From contig NZ_JAAMQM010000018.1 of the NCBI RefSeq assembly GCF_013523055.1, forward strand, positions 62,001 to 126,000: DNA of 64,000 bases, read 5' to 3'. The notes beneath the pieces are model-generated. The model made no database searches and was not told where the DNA came from. It was given only the letters and a program-made list of their open reading frames with translations. Position numbers and translations under genes: made by a program. This DNA comes from Pseudomonas capeferrum (GTDB lineage Bacteria > Pseudomonadota > Gammaproteobacteria > Pseudomonadales > Pseudomonadaceae). Shown here one piece after another: positions 1-8,052 of the stretch (its first letter is position 1; each line of letters opens with the position of its first letter).

Positions 1-122
1 GCCGACAAGGTCGGCCACAGCAGCAGATAGATGCCGATCGGCCGGTCCATCCGGCTCAGTTGAATGAAATCCCAGGCTCGTGGGTGAAGCCGGTTGAGCG
101 ACTTGAGCAACTGCAGATACAT
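1..122 (-). CDS. ubiA: 4-hydroxybenzoate octaprenyltransferase, N-terminal part only
   Basis: The window starts inside this gene; only the first 40 codons are present. Read on the minus strand they give MYLQLLKSLNRLHPRAW followed by DFIQLSRMDRPIGIYLLLWP. The RMDRPIG segment leading into the first membrane helix is typical of UbiA, the membrane prenyltransferase that joins the polyprenyl tail to 4-hydroxybenzoate in ubiquinone synthesis. The ATG overlaps the TGA of the upstream ubiC by one base (TGATG), which suggests translational coupling. The assignment rests on this short N-terminus plus the ubiC neighbour. Confidence 0.85.
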   Translation of the reverse strand, partial: MYLQLLKSLNRLHPRAWDFIQLSRMDRPIGIYLLLWPTLS

Positions 123-688
123 CAGGGAGCCTCCTCGGCGGCCGCCTGCCACAGCGCCGGCAGGAATACCTCGGCGACGAGCAGGTTCAGGCCATCACGC
201 TCGAAGCGCGAACGTCGCCCCCAGAGACTTTCGAGGGCGATTTCGGTGGCTGGCAACCACGCCTTGGGATACTCGCAGACCTCGATGGGGTGACGAATGA
301 ATGCCTGGTCACAGAAGAGCAATTCTCCCAGCGAGCGGCTGCCCAGGGTTTCCAGGTCGAGGCCTCCCTGCAGCAACGCGGCACGCGACGCTACACTGCG
401 CGCGAAGACCCATGGCTGGCCGTGGCCGCGCAAGTGGACTTCGCGCACCCATCCCTCCTCGCCAGGAGCCAGGCCGAGCGCCTGGCACTCGTCCGCGCGC
501 AGTGCCTGCCATCCTTCGAAGAGCGGGGTGACGGAGAAATGATTGCGGGACAGTCGTGTGAGGCGACGGGTCAAGGAACCCTGGTCGAAGAGCCAGTCCA
601 GGGTTGCCGGGTCGACGCCAGGCGCCAGCTTCTGATACGCCAGCCAGGTGACAGCGGCGGTTTGCAAAGATTCGTACGGCACGTTCAT
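122..688 (-). CDS. ubiC: chorismate--pyruvate lyase
   Basis: A 188-aa soluble protein that fits UbiC, which removes pyruvate from chorismate to give 4-hydroxybenzoate, the first committed step of ubiquinone synthesis. Family features include the N-terminal WLFDQGSLTRRL region, the central EGWVREVHLRGHGQPWVFARS strand region around residues 78-98, and LWGRRSRF near residue 155, which in UbiC carries product-binding residues. It sits directly upstream of ubiA and overlaps it by one base, the usual ubiCA order. The intergenic space to rubA (689-828) holds divergent promoters that I could not delimit. Confidence 0.95.
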   Translation of the reverse strand: MNVPYESLQTAAVTWLAYQKLAPGVDPATLDWLFDQGSLTRRLTRLSRNHFSVTPLFEGWQALRADECQALGLAPGEEGWVREVHLRGHGQPWVFARSVASRAALLQGGLDLETLGSRSLGELLFCDQAFIRHPIEVCEYPKAWLPATEIALESLWGRRSRFERDGLNLLVAEVFLPALWQAAAEEAP

Positions 689-828
689 AGGCTGATACAG
701 GCCAAAGAGGCGGCGAGCTTAGCATGATGCCGCGGCTGCTTGCATACTGCTGCGGGGGCCAGTAAAACCCTGGCTTGATGGTCGCCCGCAGAGCGATCGC
801 GCCCCCGAGCCGGTATGAGGAGTGTGTG

Positions 829-996
829 ATGAAGAAGTGGCAGTGCATCGTGTGCGGTCTGGTTTACGACGAGGCCGAAGGATGGCCGGATGACGGTATC
901 GCGCCCGGTACCCGGTGGGAAGACGTGCCCGAAGACTGGGTATGCCCCGATTGCGGCGTCGGCAAGAGCGATTTCGAAATGATCGCGATCGGCTGA
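829..996 (+). CDS. rubA: rubredoxin
   Basis: A 55-aa iron protein with the two iron-binding motifs CIVCG (from residue 6) and CPDCG (from residue 39). It carries electrons one at a time from rubredoxin reductase to acceptors such as alkane hydroxylases or oxygen-detoxifying enzymes. I chose the ATG at 829 because TGAGGAG lies 8-14 bases upstream and this gives the canonical rubredoxin length; the in-frame ATG at 775 would add 18 non-conserved residues. The reductase gene follows after 34 bp. P. aeruginosa has two tandem rubredoxin genes at this locus; only one is present here. Confidence 0.96.
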   Translation: MKKWQCIVCGLVYDEAEGWPDDGIAPGTRWEDVPEDWVCPDCGVGKSDFEMIAIG

Positions 997-1030
997 TCGC
1001 GTCTTTTACCCTGTAGAGAGGAAGCACGAC

Positions 1031-2179
1031 ATGACGTCTCCCGTAGTGATCGTCGGCACTGGCCTGGCGGGCTACAACCTGGCCCGCGAGTTCCGCAAGC
1101 TCGATACCGATACGCCCTTGCTGCTGATCACCGCCGACGACGGGCGCTCCTACTCCAAGCCGATGCTCTCCACCGGCTTCGCCAAGCTCAAGGATGCCGG
1201 AGGGCTGTGCATGGCCGAGCCCGGCGCCATGGCCGAGCAGCTCAATGCCGAGATTCGTACCCATACCCGCATCAGCGGTATCGATCCAGGACACAAGCGC
1301 CTGTGGATCGGCGAGGAGGAGGTGTTCTACCGCGACCTGGTCCTCGCCTGGGGCGCGCAGACCGTGCGCGTGCCGATCGAAGGTGACGCCGACGACCTTG
1401 TCTTCCCGATCAATGACCTGGAGGACTATGCCCGCCTGCGCGCCATCGCGGCTGGCAAGAGACGGATACTGATCCTGGGCGCGGGGTTGATCGGCTGTGA
1501 GTTCGCCAATGACCTGAGCCTGGGTGGCTATGAGGTCGAGGTGGTCGCGCCTTGTGAGCAGATCATGCCCACCTTGCTTCATCCCGCCGCCGCTGGTGCG
1601 GTCCAGTCCGGGCTGGAGGCACTTGGCGTACGCTTCCATCTGGGGCCCGTGGTCACTCGCTTGCAGCGCAATGGCGGGGCTCTCGAGGCGCTGTTGTCGG
1701 ACGGCGGCAGCATCGCCTGCGATCTGGTGGTGTCGGCAATTGGTCTGCGACCGCGCACGGATCTGGCGGCGGCGGCGGGACTGCAGGTCAATCGAGGCGT
1801 AGTGGTCGATCGCCTGCTGCAGACATCGCATGTCAACATCCATGCCTTGGGTGATTGCGCCGAAGTCGAGGGCCTCAACCTGCTGTATGTCATGCCTCTG
1901 ATGCAATGCGCGCGAGCCTTGGCCCAGACCTTGACCGGAAACCCGACGCGCGTGGCGTACGGGCCGATGCCGATCACGGTGAAGACCCCCGCGTGCCCTC
2001 TTGTGGTTTCCCCACCGCCTTTCGGGCACGAGGGTACGTGGCGGGTCGAAGGCCAAGCGCCCGATCTCAAGGTGCTCTGTCATGGCGCCAATGGTGCGTT
2101 GCTGGGCTATGCGCTCACGGGCACTGCCGTGATGGAGAAGCTGACGCTCAATCGACAGCTGCCACCACTGATGGCCTAA
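1031..2179 (+). CDS. alkT: rubredoxin--NAD(+) reductase (FAD)
   Basis: A 382-aa flavoprotein of the two-dinucleotide-binding-domain family. The N-terminal FAD site is VVIVGTGLAGYNLAREF (from residue 5). The NAD site is ILILGAGLIGCEFANDL (around residues 146-162). The second FAD motif is VNIHALGDCAEV (around residue 272). It passes electrons from NADH to the rubredoxin encoded 34 bp upstream, so the two genes form an operon. alkT and rubB are both used as names for this enzyme. The start ATG follows a GAGAGGAAG ribosome site. Confidence 0.94.
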   Translation: MTSPVVIVGTGLAGYNLAREFRKLDTDTPLLLITADDGRSYSKPMLSTGFAKLKDAGGLCMAEPGAMAEQLNAEIRTHTRISGIDPGHKRLWIGEEEVFYRDLVLAWGAQTVRVPIEGDADDLVFPINDLEDYARLRAIAAGKRRILILGAGLIGCEFANDLSLGGYEVEVVAPCEQIMPTLLHPAAAGAVQSGLEALGVRFHLGPVVTRLQRNGGALEALLSDGGSIACDLVVSAIGLRPRTDLAAAAGLQVNRGVVVDRLLQTSHVNIHALGDCAEVEGLNLLYVMPLMQCARALAQTLTGNPTRVAYGPMPITVKTPACPLVVSPPPFGHEGTWRVEGQAPDLKVLCHGANGALLGYALTGTAVMEKLTLNRQLPPLMA

Positions 2180-2278
2180 GCGGCTTACCTTCTGTCGTAA
2201 ATGCCGGGTATTTGCAGCCGTGTTGGCCGTCCTGATACTAGCGCGGCTTCGATGAGCGTGCCATTCTCACTTCCACCT

Positions 2279-2328
2279 ACCGCAGGTTAGAGCCTGCGGC
2301 GGCTTGATGCCGCTCCTGGGGAGCGGCA
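2279..2328 (+). terminator. two consecutive hairpins between alkT and the HU gene
   Basis: Two perfect inverted repeats occur in the 189-bp gap: CCGCAGG (2280-2286) with CCTGCGG (2293-2299), and GCCGCTCC (2309-2316) with GGAGCGGC (2320-2327). Neither is followed by a run of T, so they may end alkT transcription by another route or structure the HU leader. Only the structure is seen; the role is inferred. Confidence 0.4.
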
Positions 2329-2368
2329 CGGCATAACAACAAGAACCCCGTCAAAGAGGCTTTAACCC

Positions 2369-2716
2369 ATGCGTAAACCTGATCTCGTTGGCGTCATTGC
2401 CGAACAGACCGACCTGAGTAAGGAAAAGGCCAGAGAAACGCTCGACGCCATTCTCGACTCGATCACCAAAGCGCTCGGCAAGAAAGACTCTGTCACTCTC
2501 GTGGGTTTCGGCACCTTCGAGCAGCGTCACCGTGGCGCACGTACCGGCAAGAATCCCCAGACCGGTGAGCCCGTGAAAATCAAGGCAAGCAATACCGTCG
2601 CTTTCAAGCCCGGTAAACTGCTCAAGGAAACCGTCAATCCTGTCGCCAAGTCCGCATCACGCGAGGAGAGCGCCACGCCTGCCGCCAAGGCAGCGCCGCG
2701 CAAGAAGAGCAAGTGA
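2369..2716 (+). CDS. hupN: HU-family nucleoid DNA-binding protein with basic tail
   Basis: A 115-aa HU-type protein. The core (residues 1-91) has the family signature GFGTFEQRHRGARTGKNPQTG around residues 46-66, which forms the DNA-gripping arms, and a hydrophobic dimer core. After residue 91 a 24-residue Ala/Lys/Ser tail (ending AAPRKKSK) goes beyond the usual 90-aa HU length. Such basic tails are known from some Pseudomonas HU paralogues. It stands alone behind its own leader. The name hupN follows P. putida usage for the HU gene next to the rubredoxin genes; that assignment is from memory of the locus. Confidence 0.9.
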   Translation: MRKPDLVGVIAEQTDLSKEKARETLDAILDSITKALGKKDSVTLVGFGTFEQRHRGARTGKNPQTGEPVKIKASNTVAFKPGKLLKETVNPVAKSASREESATPAAKAAPRKKSK

Positions 2717-2717
2717 T

Positions 2718-2739
2718 TCGTCTGCCTTGAGGCAGACGA
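2718..2739 (+). terminator. perfect palindrome just after the HU stop codon
   Basis: TCGTCTGCCT at 2718-2727 pairs perfectly with AGGCAGACGA at 2730-2739 and begins two bases after the stop codon. It is a plausible transcription end or RNA-stabilising hairpin for the HU mRNA. It lacks a T tract, so it is not a canonical intrinsic terminator. Confidence 0.55.
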
Positions 2740-2825
2740 GCCCCCAAGCCGATTTCGATTGATTGGAGGAAGGGCTGGAGCTTTTGGGCTGCAGCTCGAT
2801 TCGTTCAGTGTTTCCAGTCTTCTTG

Positions 2826-2940
2826 AGAGGCTGATGGTCCTGTCGCGGGGCAAGCCCGCTCACCACCTGAAATGTATCGCCGCTACGCCGCGCACCGGTG
2901 GCGAGCGGGCTTGTCCCGCGACAGGGCCATCAGCCCCTCA
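2826..2940. repeat. REP-type inverted repeat pair (site A)
   Basis: The arms around CTGTCGCGGGGCAAGCCCGC (near 2839) and GCGGGCTTGTCCCGCGACAG (near 2905) are near-perfect inverted copies, extended outward by GGCTGATGG/CCATCAGCC. This is the REP-type doublet that is abundant in P. putida chromosomes. It fills much of the 383-bp gap between the HU gene and the SCP2-like gene; the rest of the gap shows nothing I can name. Unlike sites B-D, I see no longer flanking palindrome. Confidence 0.85.
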
Positions 2941-3099
2941 ATAAAGCCCAAAGACTGTACAAATCAATCAGCATCACCACCCATAGCGCCTCAACCTCGC
3001 TTTGTGGTCATTACTTAGCCAATAATGATGCCAAAGCCACCTCGCGACCAATTAAGGGATAAACTGCGAAAACCAGTCATTTTCCGTCAGGACGTCTTG

Positions 3100-3480
3100 A
3101 TGAAGTTTCGCTTTCTCCTTTGGGCCCTGGGTTTGTTGATGGCCCGTGCCAGTCGCACCAACGCTGCCTTCCAGCAGCAACTGCAGGGCAAGGACCTGGT
3201 CTTCCAGATGCAGACATTGGACGGCAGGATCGCCCGTCACTTCATCGTCAAGGACATGCGTGTAAGCAGCAGGCGCGGCATGCATTCAGCCCCAGCCTTC
3301 GCTATCGCCTTCAAGGATGCCATCTACGGGTTCGCCACCCTGCAGGCCGATAACAAGCAGCTCGCCTTCATGCAGGGGATCCAGGAAAAGAACATCCAGA
3401 TCAAGGGCAATCCTGCCTTGGTCATCTGGTTCCAGGGCCTGATGAAATACCTCAAGCCCAGGAAAAAAAACCGACCTTAG
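3100..3480 (+). CDS. small SCP2-like (sterol-carrier-type) domain protein
   Basis: A 126-aa protein. A hydrophobic start (MKFRFLLWALGLLMARASRTN) is followed by a single alpha/beta domain with the pattern LQGKDLVFQMQTLDGRIARHF, then AFAIAFKDAIYGF, and a C-terminal IKGNPALVIWFQGLMKYL. The strand-helix order and the final IKGNPALVIWFQGL segment resemble the SCP2 lipid-binding fold, but the match is by pattern only. I chose the ATG at 3100, preceded by AGGA at 3089-3092; an upstream ATG at 3025 would add 25 unlikely residues. Its stop overlaps that of the opposing HDOD gene by 3 bp (3478-3480 against 3477-3479). Confidence 0.6.
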   Translation: MKFRFLLWALGLLMARASRTNAAFQQQLQGKDLVFQMQTLDGRIARHFIVKDMRVSSRRGMHSAPAFAIAFKDAIYGFATLQADNKQLAFMQGIQEKNIQIKGNPALVIWFQGLMKYLKPRKKNRP

Positions 3481-4880
3481 TGGGAGGTGTTGAACTGCGA
3501 AGCCAATTCGCGCAGCAGGGCTTCGGCGTCCAGCACCTTGCCAACCACCTGCTCGGCCTTCTCGCGGGTTATGCCGAGACGTTCGAGCAGAGCGTCAGGG
3601 ATAGGCATTTCCGGTCCTGAGCCGATACCCCGCGCGCGCAGCAGGCGAGTCGCGAGGCACACCAGGTTGGAGAAGGCTGAATACTCTCCATCGTAGGCGG
3701 CATCATGCTGGAAGCGCAGTGCGGTAGAAAGCTCCTGCGGCATGTCCCAGACCCCCATCAGCCAGGCACCGATCTGCTCGCGACTGATACCCAGCAGGTG
3801 CTGCTCGATATAGGTATGGCTCAAGTGCGGATTGACCTCGAGATGCCTGCAGATCAATGAGAAGTGCGGCGGGAAGACGTGCGCGAGCAGCAGGTAGCCG
3901 AAGTTGTGCAGCAGACCGGCCAGGTAGGTCAGGCCTGCCTCGGGGCGCTCCGCGCGAGGCATGGCGCGGGTCAGACCCTCGATCACCGCGGCGGTGTAGA
4001 TCGATTGATGCCAGTAGGGTGTGGCCTGTTGCGGATGATCCTTCGGCAGGCTCAGGGTCTTGCCCAGTGCCAGGCCAAGGGCCAGGTTGATCACCAGGTC
4101 AAAGCCAAGGACACGGACGATGGCGTCCTCCACCGAGCGGATCTTGCCCGGCGAAGCGTAGTAGGGTGAAGCCGCCCAGCTGACCACTTGGGCCGCCAAG
4201 GCCGGGTCGGTCTCGACCACTCCGGTGATATCGTCGATGCTCGCATTGGGGTCCACGCGCAGCTTTATGATCTTCTGCGCGGTATTCGCCAGTGGTGGAA
4301 TCTCGATGGTCTGCTCCAGGCGTTGCTGGATTCTACGAGCGGTAAAGGCCTGGACCGCGCGGGTGATCTCCCGGGGGTCATCATCCGGACGATCGAGATT
4401 CGGCCGAATGTCCTCGAGCTCTTCGCCGAAGCTGCCTGCACTGGCCTTGCGCAACAGGTGCTTGAAGTCCTCGGACTCGATTCGCAGCAGCAGCCCGGTC
4501 TCGCCTGACTGGATCAGCAAGGCACTTTCCTTGAGCAGGCTTTTCTCGTAGAGGCAAGGCGAGCTGGTCAATGCCGGGATACCGGGCAACGTCTTGAGCG
4601 AGTGCTTGTCCAGCATGTGCTTGAGGCGAGCCAGCGGTACGGCGACGAGCCTGCGACCGGTGAGCTCGGTCAGGCGCTTGAGGTCCAGCAGTTGGCTCTG
4701 TGGAAACAGCACCATCAGCGCACCGACTTCATCGTCGAGCAGGACCGCCTGGACCCGGGTGGCAGGCGGCAGTTGCGGGTGTTCGGACACCTCGGTGAAG
4801 GCGATGCCGAGCCTTTCGAGCAACAACCGGATGACAGACGGTACGTGGGGGGTTGCGGTGCCCAGGGCAACTTCAGTCAT
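3477..4880 (-). CDS. HDOD-domain protein with YbaK-like N-terminal domain
   Basis: A 467-aa predicted cytoplasmic signalling protein. Residues 1-160 resemble the YbaK/ProX aminoacyl-tRNA deacylase fold (start VIRLLLERLGIAFTEV, then TRVQAVLLDDEVGALMVLFP). Residues 195-400 are an HDOD domain starting at EIPPLANTAQKIIKL. Where catalytic HD phosphohydrolases have HD, this protein reads GLLHNFGYLL, so it is probably a non-catalytic scaffold, as is usual for HDOD. No partner is visible next door; it lies 70 bp beyond the recG stop on the same strand and could be cotranscribed with recG. Confidence 0.75.
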   Translation of the reverse strand: MTEVALGTATPHVPSVIRLLLERLGIAFTEVSEHPQLPPATRVQAVLLDDEVGALMVLFPQSQLLDLKRLTELTGRRLVAVPLARLKHMLDKHSLKTLPGIPALTSSPCLYEKSLLKESALLIQSGETGLLLRIESEDFKHLLRKASAGSFGEELEDIRPNLDRPDDDPREITRAVQAFTARRIQQRLEQTIEIPPLANTAQKIIKLRVDPNASIDDITGVVETDPALAAQVVSWAASPYYASPGKIRSVEDAIVRVLGFDLVINLALGLALGKTLSLPKDHPQQATPYWHQSIYTAAVIEGLTRAMPRAERPEAGLTYLAGLLHNFGYLLLAHVFPPHFSLICRHLEVNPHLSHTYIEQHLLGISREQIGAWLMGVWDMPQELSTALRFQHDAAYDGEYSAFSNLVCLATRLLRARGIGSGPEMPIPDALLERLGITREKAEQVVGKVLDAEALLRELASQFNTSH

Positions 4881-4950
4881 GGTCTGTATCCAAATTCGTA
4901 TCAGTCAATTTTGTCAGCCTGCTCGGCAAGCTGGATGCATGGCGCGCGCG

Positions 4951-7029
4951 TCACACTTGTCCATATTGCTGGCCGTGGCGTAGCCAGCGATCGAGCAATG
5001 GGCTGACATGATCGGGCCAGCGAGCCAACAGCGCCTGGGCGGCATCGCGTACGGCCGGGAGCATGTCGGCATCGCGCATCAGGTCTGCAACCTTGAACTG
5101 TAGCAAACCCGTCTGCCGAGTCCCGAGCATCTCGCCCGGACCGCGCAATTCGAGATCCTTCTCGGCGATGATGAAGCCGTCGTTGGTTTCCCGCATGATG
5201 CCCAGGCGCTCGCGCCCGATCTGCGACAGGGGCGGTTGATAGAGCAGCACGCAATGGCTGGCGGCGCTACCGCGTCCGACACGCCCACGCAACTGGTGCA
5301 ATTGCGACAGGCCCAGGCGTTCTGGGTTCTCGATGATCATCAGACTGGCATTGGGCACGTCCACGCCAACCTCGATCACGGTGGTGGCGACCAGCAACTG
5401 CAGCTTGCCTTCTTTGAACTCGGCCATCACCGCGGCCTTCTCCGCGGGTTTCATGCGCCCGTGGACAAGCCCCACGCGTAGCTCGCCCAAGGCGCTGCCG
5501 AGGTCTTCATAGGTGCTTTGCGCCGCCTGACAGGTCAGCTCTTCGGATTCCTCGATCAACGTACAGACCCAATAGGCCTGGCGCCCTTCGGCGCATGCCG
5601 CGCGCACACGGTCGACCACTTCGAAACGGCGGCTGTCGGCGACCAGCACCGTATTGACCGGCGTCCGGCCAGGCGGCAGTTCGTCGAGGACCGAGGTATC
5701 CAGATCGGCGTAGGCACTCATGGCCAGGGTCCGCGGGATAGGCGTCGCGGTCATGATCAGCTGGTGCGGACACTGCTCGCCGGCCACGCCTTTCTTGCGC
5801 AGGGCCAGGCGCTGCTGCACGCCAAAACGATGCTGCTCGTCGATGATCGCCAGTGCCAGGTGCTTGAACCGGACTTCCTCCTGGAACAAGGCGTGAGTAC
5901 CGACAACCATGGGTGCGCCGTTGGCGATTTGCTCGAGCGCAGCTACCCGTGCCTTGCCCTTGAGCTTGCCGGCCAGCCACGCGACCTCGATGCCCAGCGG
6001 CTCCAGCCAGCGCTTGAAGGTGACGAAGTGCTGCTCGGCGAGAATTTCCGTAGGCGCCATCAAGGCCACCTGATAGCCGGTTTCCAGGGCTTGCAGCGCT
6101 GCAAGCGCTGCGACCACGGTCTTGCCGGCGCCGACATCGCCCTGTACCAGGCGCATCATCGGCTCCCGCTGACTCAGGTCGTAGGCGATCTCGTTCCCGA
6201 CCCGCTGTTGCGCGCCGGTGGGCGTGAAACCCAGGTTGGCCAGGTACTGGGCCGGCAGGCGGCTGGCCTTCGGCAATACCGGAGCGCGCAAGGTGCGCAG
6301 GCTTTCACGCAGGCGCTGCTGGGACAGCTGGTGGGTCAGCAGTTCTTCGAACGCCAAGCGATATTGTGCCCAATGGCGGCCTTCGGCGAGTTCGTCGAGA
6401 TCGGCATCCGGCGGCGGGTTGTGCAGGTAGCGAATCGCGTCGGCCAGAGGCGCCAGCTCATAGTCCCGAGCGAGCTCGTCCGGCAACCAGTCCGGCAGAC
6501 TGCGCGGTTCCAGCTGGGCAAGGCTCTGCTGGCACAGCAGGCGCAAGCGTTGTTGGGTCAGGCCTTCGGTGCTCGGGTAGATCGGCGTCAGCGTCTGTTC
6601 GACCGGTGGCGCGGGTTCGCTGCCATTAAGGGCGCGGTATTCCGGATGGTAGATCTCAAGGCCCGAGGCTCCAGGACGGGCCTCACCGTAGCAGCGTACG
6701 TGAGTGCCACGCTTGAGGCCTTCCTTCTGCGCATTGCTGAAGTGGAAGAAGCGCAGGCTGATCACCCCAGTGCCGTCCCCCAGGCGCACCACCAGGCTGC
6801 GTCGCCGCCCCATGACAACGTCCGTCCCACTCACCACGCCCTCGATCACCGCATCCTGACCGGGCCTCAAGGCGCCGATGGGCACGACGCGGGTACGATC
6901 CTGGTAGCGCAGGGGCAGGTGAAAGAGCACATCCTGAAGGGTTTCCAGCCCGACCTTGGCGAGTTTTTCCGCCATGGCCTCGCCGACCCCCTTGAGCGCG
7001 GTGACGGAGACTTTCGACAACTCGCCCAT
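4951..7029 (-). CDS. recG: ATP-dependent DNA helicase RecG
   Basis: A 692-aa branch-migration helicase that reverses stalled replication forks and processes Holliday junctions. The wedge/OB domain occupies about residues 60-150. Walker A is GDVGAGKT (about residue 299), motif II is DEQH in IIDEQHRFGVQQRL, motif III is TATPIPRTLAM, and motif VI is QLRGRVGRG. The length is standard for RecG. Only 3 bp separate it from the upstream oxyR stop, so oxyR and recG are probably one transcript, as known in pseudomonads. Confidence 0.97.
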   Translation of the reverse strand: MGELSKVSVTALKGVGEAMAEKLAKVGLETLQDVLFHLPLRYQDRTRVVPIGALRPGQDAVIEGVVSGTDVVMGRRRSLVVRLGDGTGVISLRFFHFSNAQKEGLKRGTHVRCYGEARPGASGLEIYHPEYRALNGSEPAPPVEQTLTPIYPSTEGLTQQRLRLLCQQSLAQLEPRSLPDWLPDELARDYELAPLADAIRYLHNPPPDADLDELAEGRHWAQYRLAFEELLTHQLSQQRLRESLRTLRAPVLPKASRLPAQYLANLGFTPTGAQQRVGNEIAYDLSQREPMMRLVQGDVGAGKTVVAALAALQALETGYQVALMAPTEILAEQHFVTFKRWLEPLGIEVAWLAGKLKGKARVAALEQIANGAPMVVGTHALFQEEVRFKHLALAIIDEQHRFGVQQRLALRKKGVAGEQCPHQLIMTATPIPRTLAMSAYADLDTSVLDELPPGRTPVNTVLVADSRRFEVVDRVRAACAEGRQAYWVCTLIEESEELTCQAAQSTYEDLGSALGELRVGLVHGRMKPAEKAAVMAEFKEGKLQLLVATTVIEVGVDVPNASLMIIENPERLGLSQLHQLRGRVGRGSAASHCVLLYQPPLSQIGRERLGIMRETNDGFIIAEKDLELRGPGEMLGTRQTGLLQFKVADLMRDADMLPAVRDAAQALLARWPDHVSPLLDRWLRHGQQYGQV

Positions 7030-7032
7030 GGC

Positions 7033-7959
7033 TCAGGCCGACTGTTCCGCGGGTGGCTTGGCCACCGAGCAGAGACGGATGGAATCGGCGAGGATCTCGA
7101 TGGCCTTGGGCCGCGGGAAGCTGGCACGCCATGCGATGGCCACGGTGCGGAAGGGCGCCGGCTGCGTCAATGGGCGCACCTCGATGATGCCTGGAGCATA
7201 GTGATGGCTGTGTACGGCCGACAGCGGCAGGATGGATACCCCAAGCCCGGAAGCCACCATATGGCGGATGGTTTCCAGCGAGCTGGATTCCACGGTCGTG
7301 TGCTTGGACGCTTCGCTGCCCTTGGTCAGCGTCGGGCAGGCCTCGAGAACCTGGTCGCGGAAGCAGTGGCCCTCTCCCAGCAGCAACAGGCTCTTGTCAT
7401 TGAGCAGGCTGGCGTCGATGGTCTGCTTGGCGGTCCAGGGGTGTTCGCTAGGCATCAGCACGTAGAAGGGTTCGTCGTACAGCGGCAGGGTCAGCACATC
7501 GGCTTCGTTGAACGGCAGGGCGATGATCACCGCGTCCAGTTCGCCGTTGCGCAGCTTGTCGCGCAGGATGTGGGTGAAATTCTCTTCGATGTACAGCGGC
7601 ATCTGCGGGGCCACCCGGTGCAGCTGGGGAATCAGGTGCGGGAAGAGATAGGGGCCGACGGTGTAGATGGCGCCGACCTTGAGCGGGGCGGTCAACTGGT
7701 TCTTGCCGGCCTGGGCCAGCTCACGAATGCCTTGAGCCTGCTCCAGCACCTTTTGTGCCTGGGCCACGATGCTTTCACCGACCGGGGTCAGTCGCACTGC
7801 GCTCTTGCTGCGTTCGAAGATCAGTACGCCAAGCTCGTCCTCAAGCTTTTTCACACCGACCGACAAGGTCGGTTGGCTGACATGGCAGCGTTCCGCGGCG
7901 TGGCCGAAGTGCTGCTCCTGGGCGAGGGTGACGATGTAGCGTAGTTCGGTGAGGGTCAT
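7033..7959 (-). CDS. oxyR: peroxide-sensing LysR-type regulator OxyR
   Basis: A 308-aa LysR-type activator of the peroxide response. The N-terminal helix-turn-helix is HFGHAAERCHVSQPTLSVGVKKLE. The two redox cysteines are at exactly the canonical positions, Cys199 (in GEGHCF) and Cys208 (in LEACPT), which form a disulfide on H2O2 exposure. It is followed immediately by recG, which OxyR is known to influence in Pseudomonas. A nested inverted repeat overlaps its start codon (see 7958-8020), and no strong Shine-Dalgarno precedes the ATG. Confidence 0.97.
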   Translation of the reverse strand: MTLTELRYIVTLAQEQHFGHAAERCHVSQPTLSVGVKKLEDELGVLIFERSKSAVRLTPVGESIVAQAQKVLEQAQGIRELAQAGKNQLTAPLKVGAIYTVGPYLFPHLIPQLHRVAPQMPLYIEENFTHILRDKLRNGELDAVIIALPFNEADVLTLPLYDEPFYVLMPSEHPWTAKQTIDASLLNDKSLLLLGEGHCFRDQVLEACPTLTKGSEASKHTTVESSSLETIRHMVASGLGVSILPLSAVHSHHYAPGIIEVRPLTQPAPFRTVAIAWRASFPRPKAIEILADSIRLCSVAKPPAEQSA

Positions 7960-8020
7960 AACGTGCGTCCATGAAGTTGCAGCCCCAGGATAGCGGCTGC
8001 AATCGATAGACGCACGTTAT
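7958..8020 (-). promoter_or_regulatory. nested inverted repeats covering the oxyR start region
   Basis: An outer perfect 12-bp arm pair (ATAACGTGCGTC at 7958-7969, GACGCACGTTAT at 8009-8020) encloses an inner 8-bp pair (TTGCAGCC at 7977-7984, GGCTGCAA at 7995-8002). The outer arm includes the first two bases of the oxyR ATG. As RNA it would bury the start codon and the only weak ribosome-binding candidate; as DNA it could be a protein site. The role is inferred. Confidence 0.5.
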
Positions 8021-8052
8021 CAGACTTGCCGATAGCTGGCGGAAACAAAGTG

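Noticed and set aside
5518..7944. 808-codon open frame on the plus strand opposite recG and oxyR
   Set aside because: Both genes on the minus strand are unmistakable. The antisense frame is an effect of GC-rich codon use; its translation is rich in Gln, Gly, His and Arg and shows no domain pattern.
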